DNA of 64,000 nucleotides from Planktomarina sp. (GTDB lineage Bacteria > Pseudomonadota > Alphaproteobacteria > Rhodobacterales > Rhodobacteraceae), in the NCBI GenBank assembly GCA_016780825.1, contig JADHLF010000003.1, forward strand, positions 40,215 through 104,214, written 5' to 3'. The translations under genes and the position numbers were made by a program. The number at the start of each line of letters is the position of its first letter. Position 1 is the first letter of the stretch. A model generated the notes under the pieces. That model was not told the origin of the DNA. It saw nothing but the letters and a program-made list of their open reading frames with translations, and searched no databases. This document shows positions 8,608 through 17,138 of this stretch, one piece after another.

Positions 8608-9393
8608 TTATTGCCGCCAGGGCGGGGTTAACGTTGGGACACCCAAATGGTAGCCCTGCAGGCAGTCAACGCCCAGTTCGGTTAACACCTCCGCATCCGA
8701 GGCGGTTTCAACATTTTGCGCCACACAAAACATTTCAAAACTCCCAGCGATACCGATCACGGCCTGAATTAATGCCTGATTATCAGCAGATTGCGCCAAG
8801 TTTTTGGTGAATTGCCCATCCATCTTAATGATGTCAAAATAAAAATCGCGCAGCTGCACCAGCGAAGTTTGACCAGCACCAAAATTGCCCAGGGCGAAAC
8901 AGAGCCCCAATTTTTGCATATCATTCATGAAATATCGCGCCACTTCCGGCGCGGCCATGACGCTATTTTCGGTCATTTCCAGAATGAGGTTTTTGGCCAT
9001 ATCTGGCGACCGTCGCAGCCCATCCTCAAGCGTGCGCACCCATTTGGGGTACCCAGTTGATTGCGCCGACATGTTCACTGAAAGTCGCACGTCGGGCTGC
9101 TCAGCCAAAATTGCCAGGCCAAGTTGCAATGTGGCGCAGTCAATGAGTCGCCCAAGCTCGGTATTTTCAACCTCGGCGATGAAATCGCGCGCTGGGATAT
9201 GACGTCCCGCAGGATCAATAATCCGGATCAGACCCTCATAAAACACCACGTTTCGCGGCGGGGCGGCTTGGACGACCGGCTGGAAAGCCAAGGCCGTGCG
9301 CCCGTATTTCAGTGCGTCACGGACGGTCTCAAGGACATTCGAGTCCCGTTTCGCCACCGCAGCGCTCAATGGGTCAGAAAAATTTTGGTCCAT
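8608..9393 (-). CDS. EAL-domain protein with degenerate catalytic site
   Basis: A 261-residue stand-alone EAL domain without GGDEF, PAS or membrane segments. The fold pattern is clear: YEGLIR (52-57), LSVNMSAQS, LILEMTENSV (137-145), IIKMDGQF and LQGYHLG. Several metal-site residues of active c-di-GMP phosphodiesterases are changed: the signature EAL is EGL (53-55), the DDFG aspartates are Gly169-Asn170 (ALGNFGAG), and AEGVET is AQNVET (225-230). The protein is therefore more likely a c-di-GMP sensor or protein-protein regulator than a phosphodiesterase. No neighbour on the same strand explains its role. Confidence 0.85.
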   Translation of the reverse strand: MDQNFSDPLSAAVAKRDSNVLETVRDALKYGRTALAFQPVVQAAPPRNVVFYEGLIRIIDPAGRHIPARDFIAEVENTELGRLIDCATLQLGLAILAEQPDVRLSVNMSAQSTGYPKWVRTLEDGLRRSPDMAKNLILEMTENSVMAAPEVARYFMNDMQKLGLCFALGNFGAGQTSLVQLRDFYFDIIKMDGQFTKNLAQSADNQALIQAVIGIAGSFEMFCVAQNVETASDAEVLTELGVDCLQGYHLGVPTLTPPWRQ

Positions 9394-9483
9394 CTAGATG
9401 TCTGTGCCTTTGCGTAAAGGTCTGGCTCATAGTGCTTGGCAGCATCGGCGCAGAGCCCTAACATGAGGTAAATTGGAGGTGAA

Positions 9484-10053
9484 ATGGACCGTTGTACTTG
9501 GGTTGGAATAGATAAAATTTATCAAGATTACCATGACAGTGAATGGGGCGTGCCGGAATATGACAGCCGGGCGCTATGGGAAAAACTGATTTTAGATGGC
9601 TTCCAAGCGGGGCTGAGCTGGATCACAATTTTGAAAAAACGCGCGGCGTTCCGCGCCGCTTTCGCGGGATTTGATCCGCATCAGATCGCCGGCTGGGGTG
9701 CCGCTGAGGTGGAGGTGTTGTTGCAAAACCCCGGCATTGTGCGGCACCGCGGCAAGATTGAAGCGACCATCGGCAATGCTCAGGCCTATCTGCACTTGGC
9801 CGAAGAGATGTCTTTTTCGGATCGGATGTGGGCCTATGTGGACGGATCCCCCATCGTCGGTGGATATGAAACTTTGGCGCAAGTGCCCACGCAATCACAG
9901 CTCAGTCAGAGGATCTCAAAGGATCTCAAAGCGGCCGGGTTTAAGTTTTGTGGCCCAACCATAGTCTATGCATGGATGGAGGCTTGTGGTCTGTTTAACA
10001 ATCACATCTTGAGCTGTCATCGTCACCATGCGGTTACGGCTCTTGCGCGATAA
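9484..10053 (+). CDS. tag: DNA-3-methyladenine glycosylase I
   Basis: Base-excision repair glycosylase removing 3-methyladenine from alkylated DNA. The 189 residues match E. coli Tag in length and layout. The zinc ligands are all present: Cys4 (MDRCTWVG), His17 (DYHDSEWG), His174 and Cys178 (NNHILSCHRH). The substrate-pocket region LILDGFQAGLSWITILKKR is also typical. A TTGGAGG element precedes the ATG. The 3' end overlaps the convergent thioredoxin gene by 20 bases. Confidence 0.95.
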   Translation: MDRCTWVGIDKIYQDYHDSEWGVPEYDSRALWEKLILDGFQAGLSWITILKKRAAFRAAFAGFDPHQIAGWGAAEVEVLLQNPGIVRHRGKIEATIGNAQAYLHLAEEMSFSDRMWAYVDGSPIVGGYETLAQVPTQSQLSQRISKDLKAAGFKFCGPTIVYAWMEACGLFNNHILSCHRHHAVTALAR

Positions 10054-10585
10054 CAGCCTGTAAAATTGCCAAGGCACTCTCGCTGTGCCAATTGGCATCG
10101 CCCAACAGACGTGCGACCTCTGCGCCATTGCGATCTAAGATTACGGTGATCGGCAGGCCTAAAACATTCATGGCGCGGGCCAGGGTTTGGCGCGGGTCGC
10201 GATGAGCCGGAAGATTGCTCACGCCGATTTGTTCAAAAAATTCGGCGATTTTTGCCGGTGGGTTGGGTCCCGTGGCAACCGTGAGCACGGTCAGATCAGC
10301 GCCGCCAAGGGTCTCTTGCAGGGCAGAAAGTTCGGGCATTTCCTTGCGGCAGGGTGCACACCAAGTGGCCCAAAAGTTCAGGACCACGACTTTGCCTCGA
10401 TAATCAGACAGGCGCAGCTCTGAGCCGTCTGCATGCAGAAAAACCGTATCGGGTGCGGGGCGCGCCGCGCTGTGGATCTGTAATTTTCGCATGTCTCCTG
10501 CGCGCAGCGCTTCCAGAGTGCCTATGTCTGCATTTGCAGTGGCGGCGAGGGCCGTATAGAGAACAGCAGCAAGAAAGTAACGCAT
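10034..10585 (-). CDS. TlpA/ResA-type periplasmic thioredoxin
   Basis: A 183-residue exported disulfide reductase. The N-terminus MRYFLAAVLYTALAATANAD is a Sec signal, with possible cleavage after residue 19. The thioredoxin fold contains the active site WCAPC (Cys76, Cys79) in FWATWCAPCRKEMPEL, and the cis-proline loop is GLPIT. TlpA proteins keep periplasmic cysteines reduced, for example for cytochrome c or Cu-A assembly; which one applies here is not visible. It starts 24 bases from, and divergent to, argH, an arrangement I recall from other Rhodobacteraceae. Confidence 0.9.
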   Translation of the reverse strand: MRYFLAAVLYTALAATANADIGTLEALRAGDMRKLQIHSAARPAPDTVFLHADGSELRLSDYRGKVVVLNFWATWCAPCRKEMPELSALQETLGGADLTVLTVATGPNPPAKIAEFFEQIGVSNLPAHRDPRQTLARAMNVLGLPITVILDRNGAEVARLLGDANWHSESALAILQAVIAQEP

Positions 10586-10609
10586 ATCACACTCCCAAAG
10601 GGTTCACTC

Positions 10610-11998
10610 ATGACCAAATCCCAAAATCAAATGTGGGGCGGACGCTTCGCCGCTGGACCAGATGCCATCATGGAGGCGATCAATGCCTCGATCGGTTTCG
10701 ATCAACGGATGGCGGCCCAAGATATCCAAGGCAGCCGCGCCCACGCCGCCATGTTGGGGGCAGCCGGTATTATTTCAAATAGCGACAGTGAGGCCATTCG
10801 GGAAGGGCTCCTCACGGTTTTGTCAGAAATTGAGTCGGGCAATTTTCCGTTTCGGGTGGATTTGGAAGATATTCACATGAATGTTGAGCAGCGTTTGAAA
10901 GAGCTGATTGGCGAGCCTGCGGGGCGATTGCACACAGGACGCAGCCGCAATGACCAAGTGGCGACTGATTTTCGCCTTTGGGTCCGCGATCAAACGGATG
11001 GGGCGATTGAAGGCATTGAGGCGCTGATGCGGGCCTTTTTGCAGCAAGCCAAGGCGGGGGCTGATTGGGTGATGCCGGGCTTTACGCATCTGCAAACTGC
11101 GCAGCCCGTGACCTGGGGGCATCATATGATGGCCTATGTCGAGATGCTGGCGCGCGATAAATCGCGCTTTGAAGACGCCCGGCGCCGGATGAATGAAAGC
11201 CCGCTGGGTGCGGCCGCGCTTGCGGGCACCTCTTTTCCGATTGACCGGGATATGACCGCGGCGGCTTTGGGATTTGACCGTCCCTCGGCCAATTCTTTGG
11301 ATGCGGTCTCGGACCGCGATTTTGCTTTGGAATATCTCAGCTGCGCCAGCATCTGCGCCATGCATTTGAGCCGCTTTGCTGAAGAGCTGGTGATTTGGTC
11401 CTCCGCACAATTCCGGTTTGTCACCCTTTCGGATCGGTTTTCAACGGGCTCGTCGATCATGCCGCAAAAGAAGAACCCCGATGCGGCGGAATTGATCCGG
11501 GCGAAGATTGGCAGGATCTTCGGCGCCAATGTGGCTTTGATGATGGTGATGAAAGGCCTGCCGTTGACCTATTCCAAGGACATGCAGGAAGACAAAGAGC
11601 AAGTCTTTGATGCCGCAGATAATTTGATGCTGGCGCTGGCGGCGATGAGCGGCATGGTTGCTGATATGACAGCGAATCAAGACAGTCTAAAAACAGCGGC
11701 CGCCTCGGGGTTTTCAACAGCCACGGATTTGGCCGATTGGTTGGTGCGCAGGTTGGGCATGCCGTTTCGTGAGGCGCATCATGTGACGGGCAGCTTGGTG
11801 GCACTGGCCGAAGGGCAAGGCTGCGATCTGCCGGATTTGACCTTGGAGCAGATGCAATCTGTGCACCCGCAGATCACGTCGCATGTCTTTGACGTGCTGG
11901 GCGTTGAGAATTCGGTGGCCTCGCGCCTGTCCTACGGCGGCACAGCCCCCGATCAAGTGCGCCGTCAAATCGCGCGCTGGGAGGCGATTTTGTCATGA
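10610..11998 (+). CDS. argH: Argininosuccinate lyase
   Basis: Last step of arginine biosynthesis: argininosuccinate to arginine plus fumarate, in the cytoplasm. The 462 residues carry the superfamily signature GSSIMPQKKNPD (280-291), the HTGRSRND substrate motif (108-115) and TAQPVTWGHH (163-172). Its TGA stop overlaps the ATG of a tiny lipoprotein gene (ATGA), so argH appears to lead an argH-lipoprotein-DUF2834-lysA cluster that joins arginine and lysine synthesis genes. Confidence 0.97.
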   Translation: MTKSQNQMWGGRFAAGPDAIMEAINASIGFDQRMAAQDIQGSRAHAAMLGAAGIISNSDSEAIREGLLTVLSEIESGNFPFRVDLEDIHMNVEQRLKELIGEPAGRLHTGRSRNDQVATDFRLWVRDQTDGAIEGIEALMRAFLQQAKAGADWVMPGFTHLQTAQPVTWGHHMMAYVEMLARDKSRFEDARRRMNESPLGAAALAGTSFPIDRDMTAAALGFDRPSANSLDAVSDRDFALEYLSCASICAMHLSRFAEELVIWSSAQFRFVTLSDRFSTGSSIMPQKKNPDAAELIRAKIGRIFGANVALMMVMKGLPLTYSKDMQEDKEQVFDAADNLMLALAAMSGMVADMTANQDSLKTAAASGFSTATDLADWLVRRLGMPFREAHHVTGSLVALAEGQGCDLPDLTLEQMQSVHPQITSHVFDVLGVENSVASRLSYGGTAPDQVRRQIARWEAILS

Positions 11999-12102
11999 GA
12001 CCCTTGCACCTGCTTTTCTTTGCCCTTCTGTGTGCTTGCGGTGCCGATGGAGCACCCGAACGGCCAGCATCCGCGCACTCCGCCCAGTCCGCGTTCCAAT
12101 AG
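11995..12102 (+). CDS. Small lipoprotein between argH and lysA
   Basis: A 35-residue open frame starting with an ATG that overlaps the argH stop by 4 bases. The sequence reads as a lipoprotein signal: RPLHLLFFALLCACGADG, with Cys15 in a lipobox-like LCAC, followed by a short hydrophilic tail of Ala, Ser and Pro. A lipid-anchored peptide of only about 20 residues would remain after processing. Similar tiny lipoproteins near lysA are often missed by annotation; function is unknown. No other overlapping frame explains these bases. Confidence 0.7.
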   Translation: MRPLHLLFFALLCACGADGAPERPASAHSAQSAFQ

Positions 12103-12113
12103 GAGAAACTGAT

Positions 12114-12431
12114 ATGCGACATATATTTCTGGGATTGGCCATTTGGGGTGCCATTCATCCCATGTATTACTTCATAACTTGGTTTCGCGCCGAGGGGTGG
12201 AGTTTGGGTGATATGGTGCAGGCTTGGCATGTGAATGCGGCCAGCAGCGGCTTGGTTTGGGATCTGACCATTGCCGCGACCGCTTTGAGCTTGTGGATTA
12301 TTTCAGAGGTCGCTCGAAACCGAAAATTTTTCCATTTGATCGCCATTGCCGCCACCTTTGGCATTGGGGTGAGTTGCGGTTTGCCGCTCTACCTCTACCT
12401 GCGCAGCACACCGGCCCGTGACACCCGGTGA
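12114..12431 (+). CDS. DUF2834 family membrane protein
   Basis: A 105-residue integral membrane protein with about three hydrophobic segments: HIFLGLAIWGAIHPMYYFI, SGLVWDLTIAATALSLWII and FFHLIAIAATFGIGVSCGLP. The N-terminal pattern and the conserved WDL of the second helix fit DUF2834. AGGAG (12101-12105) lies 8 bases before the ATG at 12114, and the gene begins 11 bases after the lipoprotein stop, so it belongs to the argH-lysA cluster. Function of the family is unknown. Confidence 0.85.
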   Translation: MRHIFLGLAIWGAIHPMYYFITWFRAEGWSLGDMVQAWHVNAASSGLVWDLTIAATALSLWIISEVARNRKFFHLIAIAATFGIGVSCGLPLYLYLRSTPARDTR

Positions 12432-12516
12432 CGCCAGCGGCAAGAAATATCGGGCAGGGGTGTTGCCTGTTTTTGTGAGCGTGATATGCGCAAGTTTTGG
12501 CGAGTGAGGCGAAAAG

Positions 12517-13782
12517 ATGGATCACTTTTTATACCGGGACGGATGTTTATATGCCGAAGATGTTGCGATTTCTCAGATCGCAGCAGAGGTTGGCACGCCG
12601 TTTTACCTCTATTCCTCTGCCACATTGCTGCGCCATTTTAGGCTTTTCGATGAAGCCTTGGCCGGCATGGATCACCTGATTTGCTACGCGATGAAGGCGG
12701 CCTCGAACCAAGCCATTTTGACACTTCTGGGCGCGGCAGGCGCTGGGATGGACGTGGTGTCGGGCGGTGAATATGCCCGCGCCCGCGCTGCTGGCATATC
12801 GGGCGATCGCATTGTTTTTTCCGGCGTCGGCAAAACCCGGGCGGAAATGATTGAGGTTTTGACCGGCGGCGTGCGGCAATTTAATGTGGAAAGCGAGCCG
12901 GAACTGCGTGCGCTGTCGGAGGTGGCGTCCATGCTGGGCAAAACCGCGCCCATTACCATTCGGGTCAATCCTGATGTGGATGCCAAAACCCATGCAAAAA
13001 TTTCGACCGGTAAAAAAGAAGACAAATTTGGCATCCCAATTTCGCGCGCGCGTGAGGTTTATGCCATGGCGGCGCGTTTGCCGGGGCTGAAAGTTGTGGG
13101 GATTGATGTGCACATCGGCTCGCAGCTGACGGATTTGGCACCCTATGGGGTGGCTTATGAGAAGGTTGCGGAGCTCACCGAACTTCTGCGTGCTGATGGG
13201 CATGATATCCGTCGCCTCGACCTGGGGGGCGGGCTTGGCATCCCTTATGAGAGCAACAACCAACTGCCGCCCAGCCCGCAGGAATATTGCGCCCTGATCG
13301 CACAGAAGGTGGGGCATTTGGGCTGTGAAATTGAGATTGAACCGGGTCGTTTTATTGCCGGCAATGCCGGGGTGTTTGTCTCAGAGGTGATCTACGTCAA
13401 ACAGGGTGAAGATCGTGAATTTTTGATCGTTGATGGGGCGATGAATGATCTTATTCGTCCGGCCATGTATGATGCACATCATGACATCGTGCCGATCAAG
13501 GCGCCGGCCGCTGGGACCGAATATCAAGCCTATGATGTGGTGGGGCCGGTCTGTGAAAGCGGGGATACTTTCGCAAAGGGGCGTGCTTTGGCGCCGCTGA
13601 AGGCTGGTGATCTCATCGCATTTCGCAGCGCTGGGGCCTACGGGGCGGTTATGGCCAGCGAATACAACACGCGCCCTCTGGTGCCAGAGGTTATGGTGAA
13701 GGGCGATCAATTTGCGGTGATCCGCCCAAGACCGAGCTTGGAAGATATCATTAACCGCGATATAATCCCTCATTGGCAGTAA
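12517..13782 (+). CDS. lysA: Diaminopimelate decarboxylase
   Basis: PLP enzyme that decarboxylates meso-diaminopimelate to L-lysine, the final step of lysine synthesis. It has the fold-type III alanine-racemase barrel plus C-terminal beta domain, 421 residues. The PLP lysine is Lys60 in CYAMKAASNQ, the phosphate-binding glycines are in LDLGGGLGIPY, and the substrate motif EPGRFIAGNAG is present. The second active-site motif GPVCESGDTF supplies the inter-subunit cysteine. It follows DUF2834 by 85 bases and precedes the TIGR02302 gene by 24. Confidence 0.96.
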   Translation: MDHFLYRDGCLYAEDVAISQIAAEVGTPFYLYSSATLLRHFRLFDEALAGMDHLICYAMKAASNQAILTLLGAAGAGMDVVSGGEYARARAAGISGDRIVFSGVGKTRAEMIEVLTGGVRQFNVESEPELRALSEVASMLGKTAPITIRVNPDVDAKTHAKISTGKKEDKFGIPISRAREVYAMAARLPGLKVVGIDVHIGSQLTDLAPYGVAYEKVAELTELLRADGHDIRRLDLGGGLGIPYESNNQLPPSPQEYCALIAQKVGHLGCEIEIEPGRFIAGNAGVFVSEVIYVKQGEDREFLIVDGAMNDLIRPAMYDAHHDIVPIKAPAAGTEYQAYDVVGPVCESGDTFAKGRALAPLKAGDLIAFRSAGAYGAVMASEYNTRPLVPEVMVKGDQFAVIRPRPSLEDIINRDIIPHWQ

Positions 13783-13806
13783 TAGGCCATGTCATGAGGG
13801 GCTTTG

Positions 13807-16275
13807 ATGGCCAAACTGTTCACGCGTAGGGTAATTTTCGCTCTTTGGTTGACCTTTGTCGGCCTTTGGGCGGAGCGTATCATGCGCGCAGGCTGGCCTT
13901 TGCTCTCTACTTTGGGGTTTGGGATCGGCGTGCTGCTTTTGGCTGCGCCAGATCTCTGGCCGCTTGCATGGCTCAAGCTGGCGGGGGGTGTTTGGCTTCT
14001 CAGCGGGCTTTGCGGGCTGTGGTATTTTTTCCGGCAATTTTCGACACCGAACCTTGCCGCGGCGCTTGCGCGTCTGGATCAGAACCTGCCCGATCGCCCA
14101 TTGGCGGCGCTGCGTGATAGACAGGCTCTCGGTCAAGACGATCCAGCCTCCGCAGCGCTATGGCAGGCGCATTTGGCGAACATGCGCGCCGCTGCCGCAA
14201 AGGCGCCGCCTGTTGGGCCGCAGTTGGAGTTGGCGCCGCGGGACCCTTTCGCCCTGCGGTATATCGCGCTTTTGGTGTTTGTGATTGGCGGGCTTTTTGG
14301 CTCTGTGCAGGCGGTCCGCACGGGGCTGGGTGTCGCCTCCGTGCCGATTGCGGCAGGGCCTCAATGGGAGGCCTGGTTACAACCGCCTGCCATGACCCGC
14401 CGCCCGGTGATATATCTTAATGATGTGATCGGCGTTGAGTTGAGCGTGCCGCAAGACACGGTGGTTCTGGTGCGGCTCTACGGGGATGCGGGCCTGCACG
14501 CCATTGAGGAAACCCTGTCTGGCCGACCCAGCGACACGTTTGATGCGGCCGATCCAAGTCAGGAATTTCTCGTGACCCGTTCGGGCCGATTGGCCATTTC
14601 GGGGCCTGACGGCGCCGAGTGGCTGGTGTCGATGGTGCCAGATGCGCCGCCAGAGGTGGAGGTCATTGGCGAGATTGAACGCGATGCGGAGGGCAGTTTT
14701 TCGCTCAGCTTCACAGCGCGCGACGATGTGGCGGTCACAGCGGGCCGGGCATGGGTGCAGCTGAATATCGACGAGGTGGATCGCCGCTATGGGCTAGCGG
14801 CCGAACCTGCGCCGCAGCCGGATATCGAAATGACCCTGCCTTTGACCATTTCGGGCGATCGTGCGGAGTTCACGGAGGTCTTAACCGAGGATCTTTCCAA
14901 ACATGTTTGGGCGCATTTGCCGGTCTCGCTCCGTCTCGAGGTGGAAGACATGCGCGGGCAATTGGGGCAATCGGCGGCGTTAGAGATGGCTTTGCCGGCC
15001 CGCAATTTCTTTGATCCCCTTGCCAAGGCTTTGGTTGAGCAGCGCCGGGACTTGCTGTGGTCTCATCGCAACCAAAGGCGCGTGGCGCAGCTGTTGCGCG
15101 CGATATCACAGGCTCCTGAAGCGCTGTTTCGCGATGTGGAAGATGCTGAAATTTTGGCCAATATAATCCAAGATTTGGAGGCGGGTACGGATCTTGAGGC
15201 CGCAGCCGAGCTGCTTTGGATATTGGCGCTTGAGGTCGAGGACGGTGATTTGGAGCAGGCCGCGCAAAAGCTCGCTCGGGCGCAAGATAAACTGTCCGAG
15301 GCGATCAGAAACGGTGCCACGCCAGAAGAAATCGCGCGGCTGATGGATGAATTGCGCCAAGCGCAGCGAGAATATTTCAAAGAATTTGCCGAACGCAACC
15401 CGCCCTCTGAGCAGCCCGAGCGCCTGCCGAATGATGAGGCAGTGTCAGAGGACCAATTGCAAGAGATGATGGATCGTTTGCAGCAGCTCATGGAAGAGGG
15501 TCGTATGGCCGAGGCGCAGGAGCTTTTGGAAGAGATTAACCGTTTGATGCAAAATCTTCAAATGACCCCGGGGCAATCGGGCGGATATGGGCAGGAGGGT
15601 CAAGAGGGCGGCAGGCAACAGATGGAAGATCTCGCCGACAGTCTGCGCCAGCAGCAGGAGCTGTCGGACCAAACCTTCCGTGATCTACAAGTCCAAACCC
15701 CTGGCGATCAACCTGGCGGCGAAGGCACAGAGGGGGGCAATAATCCCGGCGAAGACGGGCCATCTTCCCAAGGCAGTTTACCTGAGCAACAAAAACAATT
15801 GGAGCGCGAGGTGGAGCGGCAAAGGGGCAATTTGCCCGGTGCCGGCACCGAGGCAGGGCAGGCGGCCCGCCGGGCGCTCGATGAGGCCGCAGAGGCCATG
15901 GATCAAGCCGCTGAAGATTTGCGCGCCGGAGATCTGCCAGGCGCATTGGACAATCAATCGGACGCCATTGACGCGCTGCGCGAAGCCATGCGCCGCTTGG
16001 GCGAAACGCTGGAGGAGCAGGCCGCCCCCGGACAGGGCGCCACCCCCAATGACCGCCGGGCCGAGGGGCAATCGCGAATCCCATCGGCGCGCGATCCTCT
16101 GGGGCGCGATGTTGGGGGCAATGGTCAGTTGGGCGCAGGCGAGCAAATGGTGCCGCAGGAAGAATTGCGTTTGCGCTCGCAAGAATTGATGGAAGAAATT
16201 CGTCGCCGGGCCGGTGCGCTCGAACGTCCAGAGGCGGAGCGCAACTATCTTCAACGGCTGCTGGATCGTTTTTAA
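13807..16275 (+). CDS. TIGR02302 family large membrane protein (DUF4175)
   Basis: An 822-residue protein with N-terminal membrane helices (VIFALWLTFVGLW, WPLLSTLGFGIGVLLLAAP, LAGGVWLLSGLCG) and another near residue 155 (YIALLVFVIGGLFGSV). A periplasmic beta-rich region follows, then a long Gln/Glu/Ala-rich coiled-coil tail with a Gly/Gln-rich stretch around residues 580-660. ATG 13807 is preceded by TTG at 13804; a GAGGGG element fits either. The position directly after lysA matches the conserved Rhodobacteraceae order. The family is uncharacterised; topology suggests an envelope role, which is inference. Confidence 0.9.
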   Translation: MAKLFTRRVIFALWLTFVGLWAERIMRAGWPLLSTLGFGIGVLLLAAPDLWPLAWLKLAGGVWLLSGLCGLWYFFRQFSTPNLAAALARLDQNLPDRPLAALRDRQALGQDDPASAALWQAHLANMRAAAAKAPPVGPQLELAPRDPFALRYIALLVFVIGGLFGSVQAVRTGLGVASVPIAAGPQWEAWLQPPAMTRRPVIYLNDVIGVELSVPQDTVVLVRLYGDAGLHAIEETLSGRPSDTFDAADPSQEFLVTRSGRLAISGPDGAEWLVSMVPDAPPEVEVIGEIERDAEGSFSLSFTARDDVAVTAGRAWVQLNIDEVDRRYGLAAEPAPQPDIEMTLPLTISGDRAEFTEVLTEDLSKHVWAHLPVSLRLEVEDMRGQLGQSAALEMALPARNFFDPLAKALVEQRRDLLWSHRNQRRVAQLLRAISQAPEALFRDVEDAEILANIIQDLEAGTDLEAAAELLWILALEVEDGDLEQAAQKLARAQDKLSEAIRNGATPEEIARLMDELRQAQREYFKEFAERNPPSEQPERLPNDEAVSEDQLQEMMDRLQQLMEEGRMAEAQELLEEINRLMQNLQMTPGQSGGYGQEGQEGGRQQMEDLADSLRQQQELSDQTFRDLQVQTPGDQPGGEGTEGGNNPGEDGPSSQGSLPEQQKQLEREVERQRGNLPGAGTEAGQAARRALDEAAEAMDQAAEDLRAGDLPGALDNQSDAIDALREAMRRLGETLEEQAAPGQGATPNDRRAEGQSRIPSARDPLGRDVGGNGQLGAGEQMVPQEELRLRSQELMEEIRRRAGALERPEAERNYLQRLLDRF

Positions 16276-16306
16276 CTGGCCCAGCTGGCAAAAGGCGGTG
16301 CAGCTT

Positions 16307-16921
16307 TTAGAGGCTAAAACTCATGCGATAGTCCAAAATGGCCCTTAAACCCTGCTGCAACCACTGGCGTAGATCATCGACCCAAAACACATAGGCATTG
16401 AGACGATCGGTTTGGCTGGGAAAAGTTTCGGTGAGTTGCGGCGCGAAGATATATATCGCGGTCAGCACGCCCAGGATCAAAAACGCGGCGACTGTGCCGC
16501 GTTGCTGGCTGTCGAGCGGGGCAACCTCCTCTGGAGCCTGGCTTGGCATCACGGGCTTTGTCAGGGCCGGCGCATCGTCGGCTGGGCTGATGAGCGGAGA
16601 AATTTCAACCCTATCAATGGGTGGCAGTTGCTTCGAGACCGGCGCGGGATCGGCCTGTGGACGCGGCGCTGAGGCTGGCTCGGGTGCTGTGTCATTGGCC
16701 CCGCGCGTTTCCGCCTTGCGGGCCTCCATCTCACGCTGCACCTCCTGTTGTAGGATGCTGCTGACCTTGGGATCAATCGAGGTGCGCGCGCGTGGGGGGG
16801 TGTCGGCGGGGACAAACCAAGTCTCTTGGCACCCAGAGCATTGCACATCCCGCCCCTCTGCCGGAATTACATCGTCGGGAATTTCATATTCCGCATCGCA
16901 ATTGGGGCAGAGTAAACGCAC
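16307..16921 (-). CDS. MJ0042-type zinc-ribbon protein with C-terminal membrane helix
   Basis: I use the GTG at 16921 as the start: it yields the standard opening RLLCPNCDAEYEIPDDVIP, and a GAGG precedes it by 5 bases. The longer frame to 17023 lacks family similarity. The 204-residue product has a zinc ribbon (Cys5, Cys8, Cys28, Cys31), a Pro/Ala-rich linker with an amphipathic stretch (VSSILQQEVQREMEARKAE), then one membrane helix (GTVAAFLILGVLTAIYIFA) and a short tail. It is convergent with the TIGR02302 gene. Function is unknown; the layout suggests a membrane-tethered regulator. Confidence 0.85.
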   Translation of the reverse strand: MRLLCPNCDAEYEIPDDVIPAEGRDVQCSGCQETWFVPADTPPRARTSIDPKVSSILQQEVQREMEARKAETRGANDTAPEPASAPRPQADPAPVSKQLPPIDRVEISPLISPADDAPALTKPVMPSQAPEEVAPLDSQQRGTVAAFLILGVLTAIYIFAPQLTETFPSQTDRLNAYVFWVDDLRQWLQQGLRAILDYRMSFSL

Positions 16922-17138
16922 CGAGGCCTCGATTCTATTTCGTGTCCAGGATGTAGACGATATCGACACTGTAACGCTACAGGTGGCGCACTGAAAGTAC
17001 CATCGTTTTTGCACCACTTGCAAATTCCTGCCGATGCCCCGCGACCGGGTTTCACAGCGCTGTAAATACGCCCAATGACGCTGGTTTTGCTCGACGTTTG
17101 CTCCTATACCAAGAGCAAGAAACCGATAAGGAGCCGTT

